Assembly: GCA_964526035.1 (NCBI GenBank)
Contig: CAZGKE010000111.1
Coordinates: 1 to 11,646 of the forward strand
Length of the DNA stretch: 11,646 bases
Origin: DAOMOD01 sp964526035
GTDB lineage: Bacteria; Pseudomonadota; Gammaproteobacteria; Xanthomonadales; BPKI01
Direction of reading: 5' to 3'
The position numbers and the translations under genes were made by a program. Below, in pieces: positions 5,915-11,646 of this stretch. The notes under the pieces were generated by a model. The model was not told the origin of the DNA and made no database searches. It was given only the letters and a program-made list of their open reading frames with translations. The stretch's first letter is position 1, and every line of letters starts with the position of its first letter.

Positions 5915-6250
5915 ATGCCTGACCGCGCCGACCTCTGTCCGATCGACGACGTGCCCGAGGGTGCCGTGATGCACGCTGCCGACCCCAGTGGCGCATCGCC
6001 ATTCGGGCTGATCCTGACCCGCGCAGGGATCATCGTGAAGGCCTATCGAAACCAGTGTCCGCATGCCGGGCGACCCCTGGACTGGGCGCCGGGCAGGTTC
6101 CTGATCGATCAGGGCCGGCTGGTATGCGCCGCGCACGGTGCCACCTTCAGTCTGCCTGATGGAGTCTGCGTGGCCGGGCCGTGTCGCGGAGAAGCGCTGG
6201 CGGAGGTGACGGTGGAGGTGATTGAGGGGCGGGTGGTGCGGGTCGGGTAG
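5915..6250 (+). CDS. stand-alone Rieske [2Fe-2S] protein
   Basis: Small soluble iron-sulfur protein, probably an electron carrier. The 111-residue sequence carries both Rieske cluster boxes: C48-P-H50 in NQCPHAGRPLDW and C71-A-A-H74 in LVCAAHGATFSLPDG, which bind the two irons by two Cys and two His. A third conserved-looking stretch is GVCVAGPCRGEAL (83-95), with two further cysteines (C85, C90) of unknown role. No signal peptide or membrane anchor is visible, unlike the respiratory Rieske subunit, and no oxygenase or reductase gene is adjacent, so the partner is unknown. The start at 5915 is chosen by family length; ATG at 5906 (MRIMPD) is equally possible and neither has a good ribosome binding site. 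It is the only plus-strand gene in the window, divergent from the cyclase and convergent with ptsI. Confidence 0.88.
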   Translation: MPDRADLCPIDDVPEGAVMHAADPSGASPFGLILTRAGIIVKAYRNQCPHAGRPLDWAPGRFLIDQGRLVCAAHGATFSLPDGVCVAGPCRGEALAEVTVEVIEGRVVRVG

Positions 6251-6268
6251 AAGCGGTGCGCGGCTTTC

Positions 6269-6341
6269 GTAGGAGCCCACTCGTGGGCGACACGTGCGCT
6301 GCAATGCTCGATGCCGCGGTCGGCCACGGGTGGGCTCCTAC
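6269..6341. repeat. REPIN-like pair of inverted GTAGGAG-headed REP units between convergent genes
   Basis: Unit C (6269-6291, plus) and unit D (6319-6341, minus) are both 23 nt, start GTAGGAGCCCAC and end CGAC. Core C pairs GCCCAC with GTGGGC perfectly; core D has one mismatch. The two units also pair with each other over 23 bases with two mismatches, giving a long hairpin with a 27-base loop that could act as a bidirectional terminator for the Rieske gene and ptsI. The minus-strand GTAG head supplies the TAG stop of ptsI. The GTAG head is typical of REPs in Stenotrophomonas and Pseudomonas. Confidence 0.85.
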
Positions 6342-8056
6342 AAGAGCGCGCGCACCGCGATGCTGTCTTTGGCGCGCAGCAGGCGCCGCTTGAGCGCAGC
6401 GACCTCTACGGTGTCGGTTTCGCGCACCACTTCCTTGACCTCCAGCAGCGACGTCGGGTGCATGCTGAAACGGCGTAGCCCCAGCGCCAGCAGAAGTCGC
6501 GTGTAGTGCGCATCCCCGGCGATTTCGCCGCAAAGGGTGACCGGTTTGCCGACGCGGTCGGCGGCGGTGAAGATCTGCGCCAGCAGGGCGATGACCGCAG
6601 GGTGCAGCGGGTCGTAAAGGTGACCGACTGCGTCATTGCCGCGGTCGGCCGCCAGCATGTATTGCACCAGGTCGTTGCTGCCGACGGCGATGAAGTCGCT
6701 TTGTCTCAACAGTCCGCCCAGCGCCAATGCCGCGGCCGGCACTTCGATCATCACGCCAAGCGCGACATCCTCGCCATGTGCCAGGCCGGCCTTGTCGAGA
6801 TCAACGATCGCTTCATTCAACATGCTGCGCACGCTGTCGACTTCACCACCATGGCTGATCATCGGCACCAGCACCCGCACCGGACCGTAGGCGCCGGCGC
6901 GCAGAATGGCGCGAAGCTGGGTGCGGAACACGTCGGGGTACTTCAGCGACAGGCGCACGCCGCGCATGCCCAGCGCGGGGTTGGGCTCGCTGGGCAGCGT
7001 CAGGCCGGAGCTGTCGGCCTTGTCGGCGCCAAGATCCAGGGTGCGGATGGTCACCGGGCGACCGGCCATGCCCAGCACGATGTCCCGGTAGGCAAAGAAC
7101 TGCTCATCCTCGTCGGGCAAGCCGTCGCGCTGCAGGAACAGGAACTCGGTGCGATACAGGCCTACCCCGGATGCGCCGAATGCATAGGCCTGGGAAACGT
7201 CTGTCGTGGACTCGGCGTTGGCATAGAGCTTCACCGACACCCCATCGCGGGTGCGCGACGGCACGTGACGCAGGCGCAGTCGGCGCCGTTCGTCGCGGAG
7301 AATCTCCGCCTGGTGGACGCGGTGGCTGCGCAGGTCCTCGGCGTCGGGGTTGATGATGATTTCGCCGGCTTCGCCGTCGACCAGGATGGTGTCGCCCTCG
7401 CCGATGCGCTCCAGCGCGTCGTGGACACCGACCACGATGGGCAGACGCAGGCTGCGCGCCAGAATGGCACTGTGCGACAGCGTGCTGCCCTGGGTGGTGA
7501 TCACCGCCACGATGCCGCGTTCGTGCATGTGTGCCAGTTCGGCTGGCGGCACGGTCTCGGCCACCAGCACTTCACCCGAACTCGCGTTCAGTTCGCCCGC
7601 CTGTTCGCCGTTGTCGCGGCGCAGTGCGGCCACCACGCGTCCGATGACGTGGTCGATGTCCTCGCGACGGCTTTTCAAGTAGGGGTCGTCCATGGCCTGG
7701 AACACGGCCGCCAGCCGATCACGCTGCAGGCGCAGCGACCACAATGCGGTGTAGCGGCCGGTACGGATCAGGTCGTCGAGTCCTGCCAGCAGCTCGGGAT
7801 CGTCGAGAAGCAGGGCATGGGTGTCGAGGAAGTCGCCGATTTCGCGGGACAGTGCGCCCTGCAGGCGCTCGCGAAGCTCATTGAGCTCGGCGCGCGCCGC
7901 GGCGATGGCGCGTCCCAGTCGCTCAATCTCGGCGTCGACCTCTGTACCCTCGATGCGCTGCTCCTCGCTTTCCATGCGGATCGGACCGGCCAGCCGCGCG
8001 CGGCCCAGTCCCAGGCCCCGCGATGCACCTTGTCCCTGCAGGATGAAGCGGCTCAT
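6338..8056 (-). CDS. ptsI: phosphoenolpyruvate-protein phosphotransferase, PTS enzyme I
   Basis: Cytosolic enzyme I; it autophosphorylates from PEP and passes the phosphate to HPr. The 572 residues match classical EI length, with no N-terminal GAF domain, so it is not EI-Ntr (PtsP). The N-terminal HPr-binding and phosphohistidine domain (1-235) contains H195 in STLSHSAILARSLRLPIVVG. The C-terminal PEP-binding TIM barrel contains YRTEFLF (301-307), TLDLGADK (339-346), NPALGMRGVRLSL (359-371), MIEVPAAAL (436-444), GSNDLVQYMLAADRGN (459-474) and the catalytic C509 in LCGEIAGD. The residues just before H195 (GSTLS) depart from the usual GGxTS pattern. The start at 8056 lacks a strong ribosome binding site, although the family N-terminus fits it. 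A 123-base spacer with a G-rich tract separates it from ptsH. The stop codon lies inside a REP unit. Confidence 0.95.
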   Translation of the reverse strand: MSRFILQGQGASRGLGLGRARLAGPIRMESEEQRIEGTEVDAEIERLGRAIAAARAELNELRERLQGALSREIGDFLDTHALLLDDPELLAGLDDLIRTGRYTALWSLRLQRDRLAAVFQAMDDPYLKSRREDIDHVIGRVVAALRRDNGEQAGELNASSGEVLVAETVPPAELAHMHERGIVAVITTQGSTLSHSAILARSLRLPIVVGVHDALERIGEGDTILVDGEAGEIIINPDAEDLRSHRVHQAEILRDERRRLRLRHVPSRTRDGVSVKLYANAESTTDVSQAYAFGASGVGLYRTEFLFLQRDGLPDEDEQFFAYRDIVLGMAGRPVTIRTLDLGADKADSSGLTLPSEPNPALGMRGVRLSLKYPDVFRTQLRAILRAGAYGPVRVLVPMISHGGEVDSVRSMLNEAIVDLDKAGLAHGEDVALGVMIEVPAAALALGGLLRQSDFIAVGSNDLVQYMLAADRGNDAVGHLYDPLHPAVIALLAQIFTAADRVGKPVTLCGEIAGDAHYTRLLLALGLRRFSMHPTSLLEVKEVVRETDTVEVAALKRRLLRAKDSIAVRALL

Positions 8057-8179
8057 GGGATGACTATAGCGGGGAGGGGGGCATTGGGAGTAGGGAGCAG
8101 GGAGGGGGAGCGGGGAGCGGCGACCAGGGAGAGGGGTTGCAGGGTCGCGGCGACCGTTGCGTTGGCTGACAAAGGGGCG
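8057..8179. repeat. G-rich imperfect repeat tract between ptsH and ptsI
   Basis: Bases about 8071-8136 on the plus strand are a dense series of G-runs of three to six, joined by short A/C/T linkers (recurring GGGAG and GGGAGC). This is the only large gap in an otherwise packed operon. The plus strand, the transcription template here, has G-quadruplex potential, while the mRNA would be C/U-rich. No gene is present. Confidence 0.65.
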
Positions 8180-8455
8180 TCAGCGGCCAGACTCCTCGTC
8201 GAACTTCCGCTCGAACAGGTCGCGCACTGCCGCCAGGGCGGCTTCGGCATCGGGGCCGTCGATGTGGAAGCTGACATCGGTGCCCTGGCTGGCGGCCAGC
8301 ATCATGACGCCCATGATGCTCTTGGCGTTGATCTGGCGGCCGCGGGCGGTCATCAGCACGGTGGCTTTGAACGGAGTCAGGCACTGCACCAGCTTGGCCG
8401 CCGCGCGGGCATGCAGACCGAGGCGGTTGGGGACAGTGAGTACAGCCTCAACCAC
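8180..8455 (-). CDS. ptsH: phosphocarrier protein HPr
   Basis: Small cytosolic phosphocarrier that takes phosphate from enzyme I on a histidine and passes it to EIIA proteins. The 91 residues include the phospho-His site H15 in NRLGLHARAAAKL and the regulatory serine S45 in NAKSIMGVMML, which corresponds to Ser46 of Bacillus HPr. With hprK in the same operon, S45 phosphorylation is expected. The start is GTG at 8455 (minus strand). It overlaps the end of the EIIA gene by 8 bases, which implies translational coupling; the ribosome binding site is weak, in keeping with coupling. The tail DLFERKFDEESGR extends a few residues past typical HPr. Confidence 0.96.
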   Translation of the reverse strand: MVEAVLTVPNRLGLHARAAAKLVQCLTPFKATVLMTARGRQINAKSIMGVMMLAASQGTDVSFHIDGPDAEAALAAVRDLFERKFDEESGR

Positions 8456-8843
8456 GGTCGACGATGATGCCGTTGCGGGCGCCGCTGGCAGCCACTCTTG
8501 TCAGTTCGTCGAGGTCACATTCGGCATAGTTGAGGACGCGCAGCAGCATCGGCAGGTTGAGCCCCGCGACACGTCTGGCCTCGCTGCCGAGTGCGGTCAG
8601 GCGCGCCGCCAGATTGCTCGGCGACGCGCCATAGAGGTCGCTGAGGATGAGCACGCCACGACCCTGGTCGAGCTCGCGCAGCTTGGCGCTGCCGGCCAGC
8701 AGCATCGCTTCGTCGTCGGCGTCGAACGGCACTTCCAGCACCGCTACCGGAAGCGGCAGCGGGCGGATCAGGTGTGCCGTTACTTCGAGCAAGGGTTGTC
8801 CCAGGCCATGGTGCGTCACCAACAGCACGCCGACGGACATCAT
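8448..8843 (-). CDS. PTS EIIA component, mannose (Man) family
   Basis: Soluble EIIA of the mannose-sorbose family, a phospho-acceptor from HPr. The 131 residues make up one EIIA-Man domain with no fused EIIB. The acceptor histidine is H11 in VLLVTHHGLG, equivalent to His10 of E. coli ManX; H12 follows directly. Further conserved stretches are ILSDLYGASPSN (66-77) and VAGLNLPML (92-100). Translation begins at one of two adjacent ATGs (8843 or 8840), overlapping the rapZ stop. No EIIB, EIIC or EIID for mannose is nearby. Similar lone EIIA-Man genes lie between rapZ and ptsH in many beta- and gammaproteobacteria and are thought to be regulatory; the target here is unknown. Confidence 0.93.
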   Translation of the reverse strand: MMSVGVLLVTHHGLGQPLLEVTAHLIRPLPLPVAVLEVPFDADDEAMLLAGSAKLRELDQGRGVLILSDLYGASPSNLAARLTALGSEARRVAGLNLPMLLRVLNYAECDLDELTRVAASGARNGIIVDRG

Positions 8844-9709
8844 TCGAGCTCGCGATGAAAGGTCATGACCGCTTCGCGCGTCTCGCGGAAATGATCTGCG
8901 AGGCGCTCCGCCAAATAGACCGAGCGGTGACGGCCGCCTGTGCAGCCGATGGCCACAGTCAGGTAGCGTCGGCTGTCGGCTTCGATGCGCGGCAGCCAGG
9001 TATCGAGCATGTCGCGGATCTGTTCGAGGAAGCGTGCGGCTTCGGGTTGACCGTCGAGGAACTCCCGCACCTGTGCATCCTTGCCTGACAGCGGGCGCAG
9101 CATTGGCTCCCAGTGGGGATTCGGCAGGGCACGTGCATCGAAGACGAAATCGGCGTCGGCGGGGACGCCGCGACGGTAGGCAAAGGATTGGAACAGCAGC
9201 GACAGCTCGGCCTGATCGTGGGCAATGTCTGTGGCAATGAAGCGGCGCAACTGGTGGATGTTGAGGTCGCTGGTGTCGATGCTGGCGTCGGCAATCGCGA
9301 TCAGCGGCCTGAGCAGCTTGCGCTCCAATGCAATGGCGTCGATCAGCGGCAGGCCGTCGGCCGACAGCGGATGGCGACGGCGGGTCTCGTTGTAGCGCTT
9401 CAGCAGCGTGGTATCGCGGGTGTCGAGGAAGATCAGCTCGTAGTTGATGCCCTGGCCACCAAGCTGGGACAGAATGCCGGGCAAGTGGCCGAAATCGCCC
9501 GCGCGGTTGCGCACGTCGATGCCGACTGCGAGCTGCGGGTGAAGCCCGCCCAGGCTGCTCACCAGATCCGGCAGCAGTTCCGCCGGCAGGTTGTCGACGC
9601 AGTAGAAGTCGAGATCCTCCAGGGTGCGCAGCGCCACCGACTTGCCGGAGCCGGAGAGGCCGCTGATCACCACCAGCCGGGTCGGTGCGCGCGGTTCTTC
9701 ATCTACCAC
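8840..9709 (-). CDS. rapZ: RapZ/YvcJ-family nucleotide-binding protein
   Basis: P-loop protein of 289 residues. In E. coli RapZ binds GlmZ/GlmY small RNAs and controls glucosamine-6-phosphate synthase; in Bacillus YvcJ is a GTPase. Visible here: Walker A GLSGSGKS (17-24), LDFYCVDNLPAELLPDL (33-49), Walker B-like ELIFLDTRD (91-99), RRRHPLSADG (110-119), and the C-terminal GCTGGRHRSVYLAERLA (255-271). The start is GTG at 9709, supported by a perfect AGGAGG 8 bases upstream and a 7-base overlap with the hprK stop. The protein ends FHRELE, without the basic tail (K281, R282, K283) of E. coli RapZ, and has Glu where K270 would align. GlmZ-type RNA binding is therefore doubtful. Its neighbours are hprK and EIIA-Man, a common proteobacterial arrangement. 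Confidence 0.95.
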   Translation of the reverse strand: MVDEEPRAPTRLVVISGLSGSGKSVALRTLEDLDFYCVDNLPAELLPDLVSSLGGLHPQLAVGIDVRNRAGDFGHLPGILSQLGGQGINYELIFLDTRDTTLLKRYNETRRRHPLSADGLPLIDAIALERKLLRPLIAIADASIDTSDLNIHQLRRFIATDIAHDQAELSLLFQSFAYRRGVPADADFVFDARALPNPHWEPMLRPLSGKDAQVREFLDGQPEAARFLEQIRDMLDTWLPRIEADSRRYLTVAIGCTGGRHRSVYLAERLADHFRETREAVMTFHRELE

Positions 9710-10659
9710 GGCTGTTGCCTCCTGAGCTGATGCGCCTGGCGATCGATGAAGGTCTTGGCCGGGTCGATGCCCTTGCTCTTCAGGATGTAGCTGCGTGCGG
9801 CCGCTTCCACCAGGACCGCGAGGTTGCGACCCGGTGCCACCGGGATGGTGAGCTGCGGGACCGGCACATCGAGGACGTCTCGGGTGCTGGCATCGCCATA
9901 CAGTCGCTCCAGCCCGCCGTTGCCGTTGTCCTGGTTTTCCCAGGGGGCGAGATGCACGATCAGACGCAGGTACTTGTTGCGCTTGATCGACGTGTCGCCG
10001 AACATCTGGCGCACATTGAGCACGCCCAGGCCGCGTACCTCCAGGCAGTCCTGCAGCAGGTCCGGGCAGGTTCCGTCGAGTACGTCTGGAGAGATCTGGG
10101 TGAACTCCGGGGCGTCGTCGGCGATCAGCCGGTGTCCGCGCGTGATCAGCTCCAGCGCCAGCTCGCTCTTGCCGCTGCCGGAATCACCGGTGATCAGCAG
10201 GCCGATGGAATAAACCTCCATGAACACGCCGTGCATGGTGATCTGCCGCGCCAGCGCGCGGGTCAGGTGGTACTGCAGGTAGGTCAGCACCTCATGGCCG
10301 CGACGTTCGGCGTGCCACAGCGGGATACCCGCCTCATCGCAGGCCTCACGCAGATCGGCCGGCACCGTCTGGTTGCGCGTCACCACCAGCGCCAGCGGGC
10401 GGTAGTCAATGATCTTGGCGATGGTCTCCCAGCGCTGCCGTGGATCGAGGGCGTCGAGGTAGTGCAGTTCCTCGGCACCGACGATCTGCACGCGGTTGGG
10501 GTAGATGATGTTGAGGTAGCCGACCAGCGAAGGGCGTCGTGACTCGCCTTCCCCGGAGTTGATCTGGCGCGAGGCGCCGCCTTCGCCGGTGACCCAGCGC
10601 AGACCGAGGCGCTCGGCGAGATCATCGAACAGTTCGCGTGCGCTCAGTTGTCTGGTCAT
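9703..10659 (-). CDS. hprK: HPr kinase/phosphorylase
   Basis: Bifunctional enzyme that phosphorylates and dephosphorylates HPr on its regulatory serine. The 318 residues match the family. An N-terminal regulatory domain (about 1-125) precedes the catalytic P-loop domain. Walker A is GDSGSGKS (158-165), the catalytic histidine is H143 in TMHGVFMEV, and the acidic pair is D181-D182 in IADDAPEF. The HprK signature is LEVRGLGVLNVRQMFG (206-221), and PVAPGRNLAVLVE (273-285) is the loop tied to phosphorylase activity. All key residues are present, so both activities are plausible. Its substrate HPr (S45) is encoded in the same operon. ATG 10659 has AGGT about 6 bases upstream. It is 32 bases downstream of ptsN and overlaps rapZ by 7 bases. 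Confidence 0.96.
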   Translation of the reverse strand: MTRQLSARELFDDLAERLGLRWVTGEGGASRQINSGEGESRRPSLVGYLNIIYPNRVQIVGAEELHYLDALDPRQRWETIAKIIDYRPLALVVTRNQTVPADLREACDEAGIPLWHAERRGHEVLTYLQYHLTRALARQITMHGVFMEVYSIGLLITGDSGSGKSELALELITRGHRLIADDAPEFTQISPDVLDGTCPDLLQDCLEVRGLGVLNVRQMFGDTSIKRNKYLRLIVHLAPWENQDNGNGGLERLYGDASTRDVLDVPVPQLTIPVAPGRNLAVLVEAAARSYILKSKGIDPAKTFIDRQAHQLRRQQPW

Positions 10660-10691
10660 CGGATGACCTGTCGAGCCCTGTGGGCAGCGAC

Positions 10692-11171
10692 TCAGCCCGC
10701 CCGCACGGCGGGCTTGGGCGTCTGCCAGTCCTGCAGCAGTTCGAGCAGGGCTTCATTGTCGGTGGCCTCGCGAAGTCGCTGACAGAAGCTCGCCTCGCTG
10801 AGCATTTCGGCGAGCTGTGACAGCAGGATCAGGTGCTGGTCAGTGAAGTGCTCGGGCACCACCAGGGCGAACAGCATGTCCACCGGCTGCTGGTCGACCG
10901 CATTGAAATCGATCGGCTCGGCGAGGCGCATGAAGGCCGCGCTGGCGGAACCGACAGCGGCGGTACGCCCGTGCGGAATGGCGACGCCCAGCCCGAGCCC
11001 AGTGGAGCCGAGGCGCTCGCGCGCGCACAGGCTGTCGTAGATCTCGCGCTCGCGTTCGGGACCCTCGTCGTCGTTCAACAGGCGCGCCAGCGCTTCCAGC
11101 AGACGCTTCTTGCTGGTGGCGCGCACGCCAAGGACCACCCGCCGGGGGCTGAGCAGATCGACGAATTCCAT
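10692..11171 (-). CDS. ptsN: PTS EIIA-Ntr, nitrogen regulatory phosphoacceptor
   Basis: Soluble EIIA of the fructose/mannitol superfamily, nitrogen-related branch. In enterics it modulates potassium transport, sigma-54-linked genes and other targets according to its phosphorylation state. The 159 residues carry SKKRLLEALARLL (20-32), RERLGSTGLGLGVAIPHGR (51-69) with phospho-acceptor H67, and the core IDFNAVDQQPVDMLFALVVPE (87-107). The order hpf-ptsN with 26 bases between the genes, and hprK next, is the standard arrangement downstream of rpoN. ATG 11171 has no clear ribosome binding site, so it may rely on coupling with hpf. A GC hairpin (10694-10714) overlaps the last codons. No ptsP is seen here, so the phosphate donor is probably the local EI/HPr. 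Confidence 0.95.
   Translation of the reverse strand: MEFVDLLSPRRVVLGVRATSKKRLLEALARLLNDDEGPEREREIYDSLCARERLGSTGLGLGVAIPHGRTAAVGSASAAFMRLAEPIDFNAVDQQPVDMLFALVVPEHFTDQHLILLSQLAEMLSEASFCQRLREATDNEALLELLQDWQTPKPAVRAG
10694..10714. promoter_or_regulatory. GC hairpin at the ptsN 3' end
   Basis: AGCCCGCC (10694-10701) and GGCGGGCT (10707-10714) form a perfect 8-bp stem with a 5-base loop, overlapping the last ptsN codons and its stop. No U-tract follows, so it is unlikely to be a full terminator; it could partly attenuate transcription or protect the upstream mRNA. Confidence 0.35.
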
Positions 11172-11197
11172 GATTGTTTGGGCGTTGTTGTTTCGGG

Positions 11198-11518
11198 TCA
11201 GCCGGCGGCGGCGTCGCGGGCATCGCCGCGATGATGATTGGTGAGCTTTTCCTTGTGCTTGCGGACCTGGCGGTCGAGCTTGTCGGAAAGCGCGTCGATG
11301 GCAGCGTACATGTCTTCGGCAGTGGCGTCTGCAAACAACGTCTTGCCGGCCGTGTTCAGGGTGCCCTCGGCCTTGTGCTCGAGCTTGTCGACGGAAAGGA
11401 TGAAGTGCACGTCGGTGAGATTGTCGAAGTGACGCACGATGCGATCGAGCTTGGTGTTCAAATAGTCGCGGAGTGCCGGGGTGACATCCATCTGGTGGCC
11501 GGTGATGTTGATCTGCAT
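11198..11518 (-). CDS. hpf: ribosome hibernation promoting factor, short form
   Basis: Binds the 30S decoding region and helps form inactive 100S ribosomes in slow growth. The 106 residues show the single HPF/YfiA domain: MQINITGHQMDVTPALRDYL (1-20), VHFILSVDKLEHKAEGTL (37-54), and DATAEDMYAAIDALSDKLDRQ (64-84) followed by the basic VRKHKEKLTNHH. The long C-terminal dimerisation domain of long HPF is absent, so it is the short gammaproteobacterial type. The ATG at 11518 is supported by AGGAGA 7 bases upstream; an in-frame ATG at 11578 would add 20 residues unlike the family. It is the first gene of the visible operon. rpoN, its usual upstream neighbour, is not seen in the last 128 bases. Confidence 0.95.
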   Translation of the reverse strand: MQINITGHQMDVTPALRDYLNTKLDRIVRHFDNLTDVHFILSVDKLEHKAEGTLNTAGKTLFADATAEDMYAAIDALSDKLDRQVRKHKEKLTNHHRGDARDAAAG

Positions 11519-11646
11519 GGCGGATCTCCTGGGGTAGGGCCGTGCGGGAACATTACCCGCATCGAAGGCCGCCGGCATGGCCGCGCGGCGTGAATAATCG
11601 AAAAACTGCGGCTTGGGGAACCTCTGAACAAGTCCGCGCGCGCCGC
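11519..11646. other. region upstream of hpf
   Basis: No gene is recognised. Frames read on the minus strand do not resemble the conserved C-terminus of RpoN. An A/T-richer patch (about 11590-11610) could hold a promoter, but no confident -35/-10 pair is visible. AACCTCTGAACAAGTCC near the end could belong to a dispersed repeat. Confidence 0.4.

Noticed and set aside
5794..6033. N-terminal extension of the diguanylate cyclase
   Set aside because: It would bury the signal peptide, overlaps the Rieske gene and has no family similarity.
8071..8136. Intrinsic terminator between ptsH and ptsI
   Set aside because: Purine/pyrimidine strand bias but no stable hairpin and no U-run in the transcript.
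6506..8467. 653-codon plus-strand open frame antisense to ptsI and ptsH
   Set aside because: It mirrors the complementary strand of ptsI and ptsH, whose motifs are all intact. His/Gln/Ala/Gly-rich composition with no domain or ribosome binding site.
9113..10542. Plus-strand open frames antisense to rapZ and hprK
   Set aside because: Shadow frames of genes with clear Walker motifs and family signatures on the minus strand.
11519..11646. 3' end of rpoN
   Set aside because: Expected by synteny, but minus-strand frames here do not show an RpoN C-terminal sequence, so it must end further upstream if present.

Overview
The window is a high-GC proteobacterial segment. The order hpf-ptsN-hprK-rapZ-EIIA(Man)-ptsH-ptsI, the short GTRGGAG-headed REP repeats and the stand-alone Rieske protein best fit a gammaproteobacterium of the Xanthomonadales/Lysobacterales. 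This placement is an inference from gene content and repeat style. A run of 100 Ns (2277-2376) shows the contig is a scaffold, probably a draft or metagenome assembly. All recognised genes lie on the minus strand except the Rieske gene.

Left part (1-3760, minus): a secreted M28-family zinc peptidase cut by the window start, a repeat-rich spacer, the mechanosensitive channel mscL, a spacer with a REP pair and the assembly gap, a YcgM-like fumarylacetoacetate hydrolase-family enzyme, a roughly 315-base stretch without a convincing gene, and a small membrane protein of unknown function. These look like independent housekeeping or stress genes rather than one operon.

Middle (3781-6341): a hairpin and two oppositely oriented tracts of the heptamer TTTTCAG form a roughly 200-base inverted-repeat element just downstream of a 7TMR-DISM diguanylate cyclase (minus). 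A divergent Rieske [2Fe-2S] protein (plus) follows. It converges on ptsI, and the two genes are separated by a REP pair that contains the ptsI stop codon.

Right part (6338-11518, minus): a tightly packed operon, transcribed hpf, ptsN, hprK, rapZ, mannose-type EIIA, ptsH, ptsI. It encodes a complete soluble phosphorelay: EI to HPr to EIIA-Ntr or EIIA-Man, with HPr kinase/phosphorylase able to act on HPr Ser45. No sugar permease domain (EIIB/EIIC) is present, so the relay looks regulatory. hpf (ribosome hibernation) and rapZ (nucleotide-binding regulator) tie it to growth-state control. rpoN, often upstream of hpf, is not visible in the 128 bases before the window ends.

The most notable unexplained features are four 23-nt REP units in two REPIN-like pairs whose stems covary, the heptamer element, a G-rich tract between ptsH and ptsI, and a RapZ that lacks the basic C-terminal tail used for small-RNA binding in E. 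coli.
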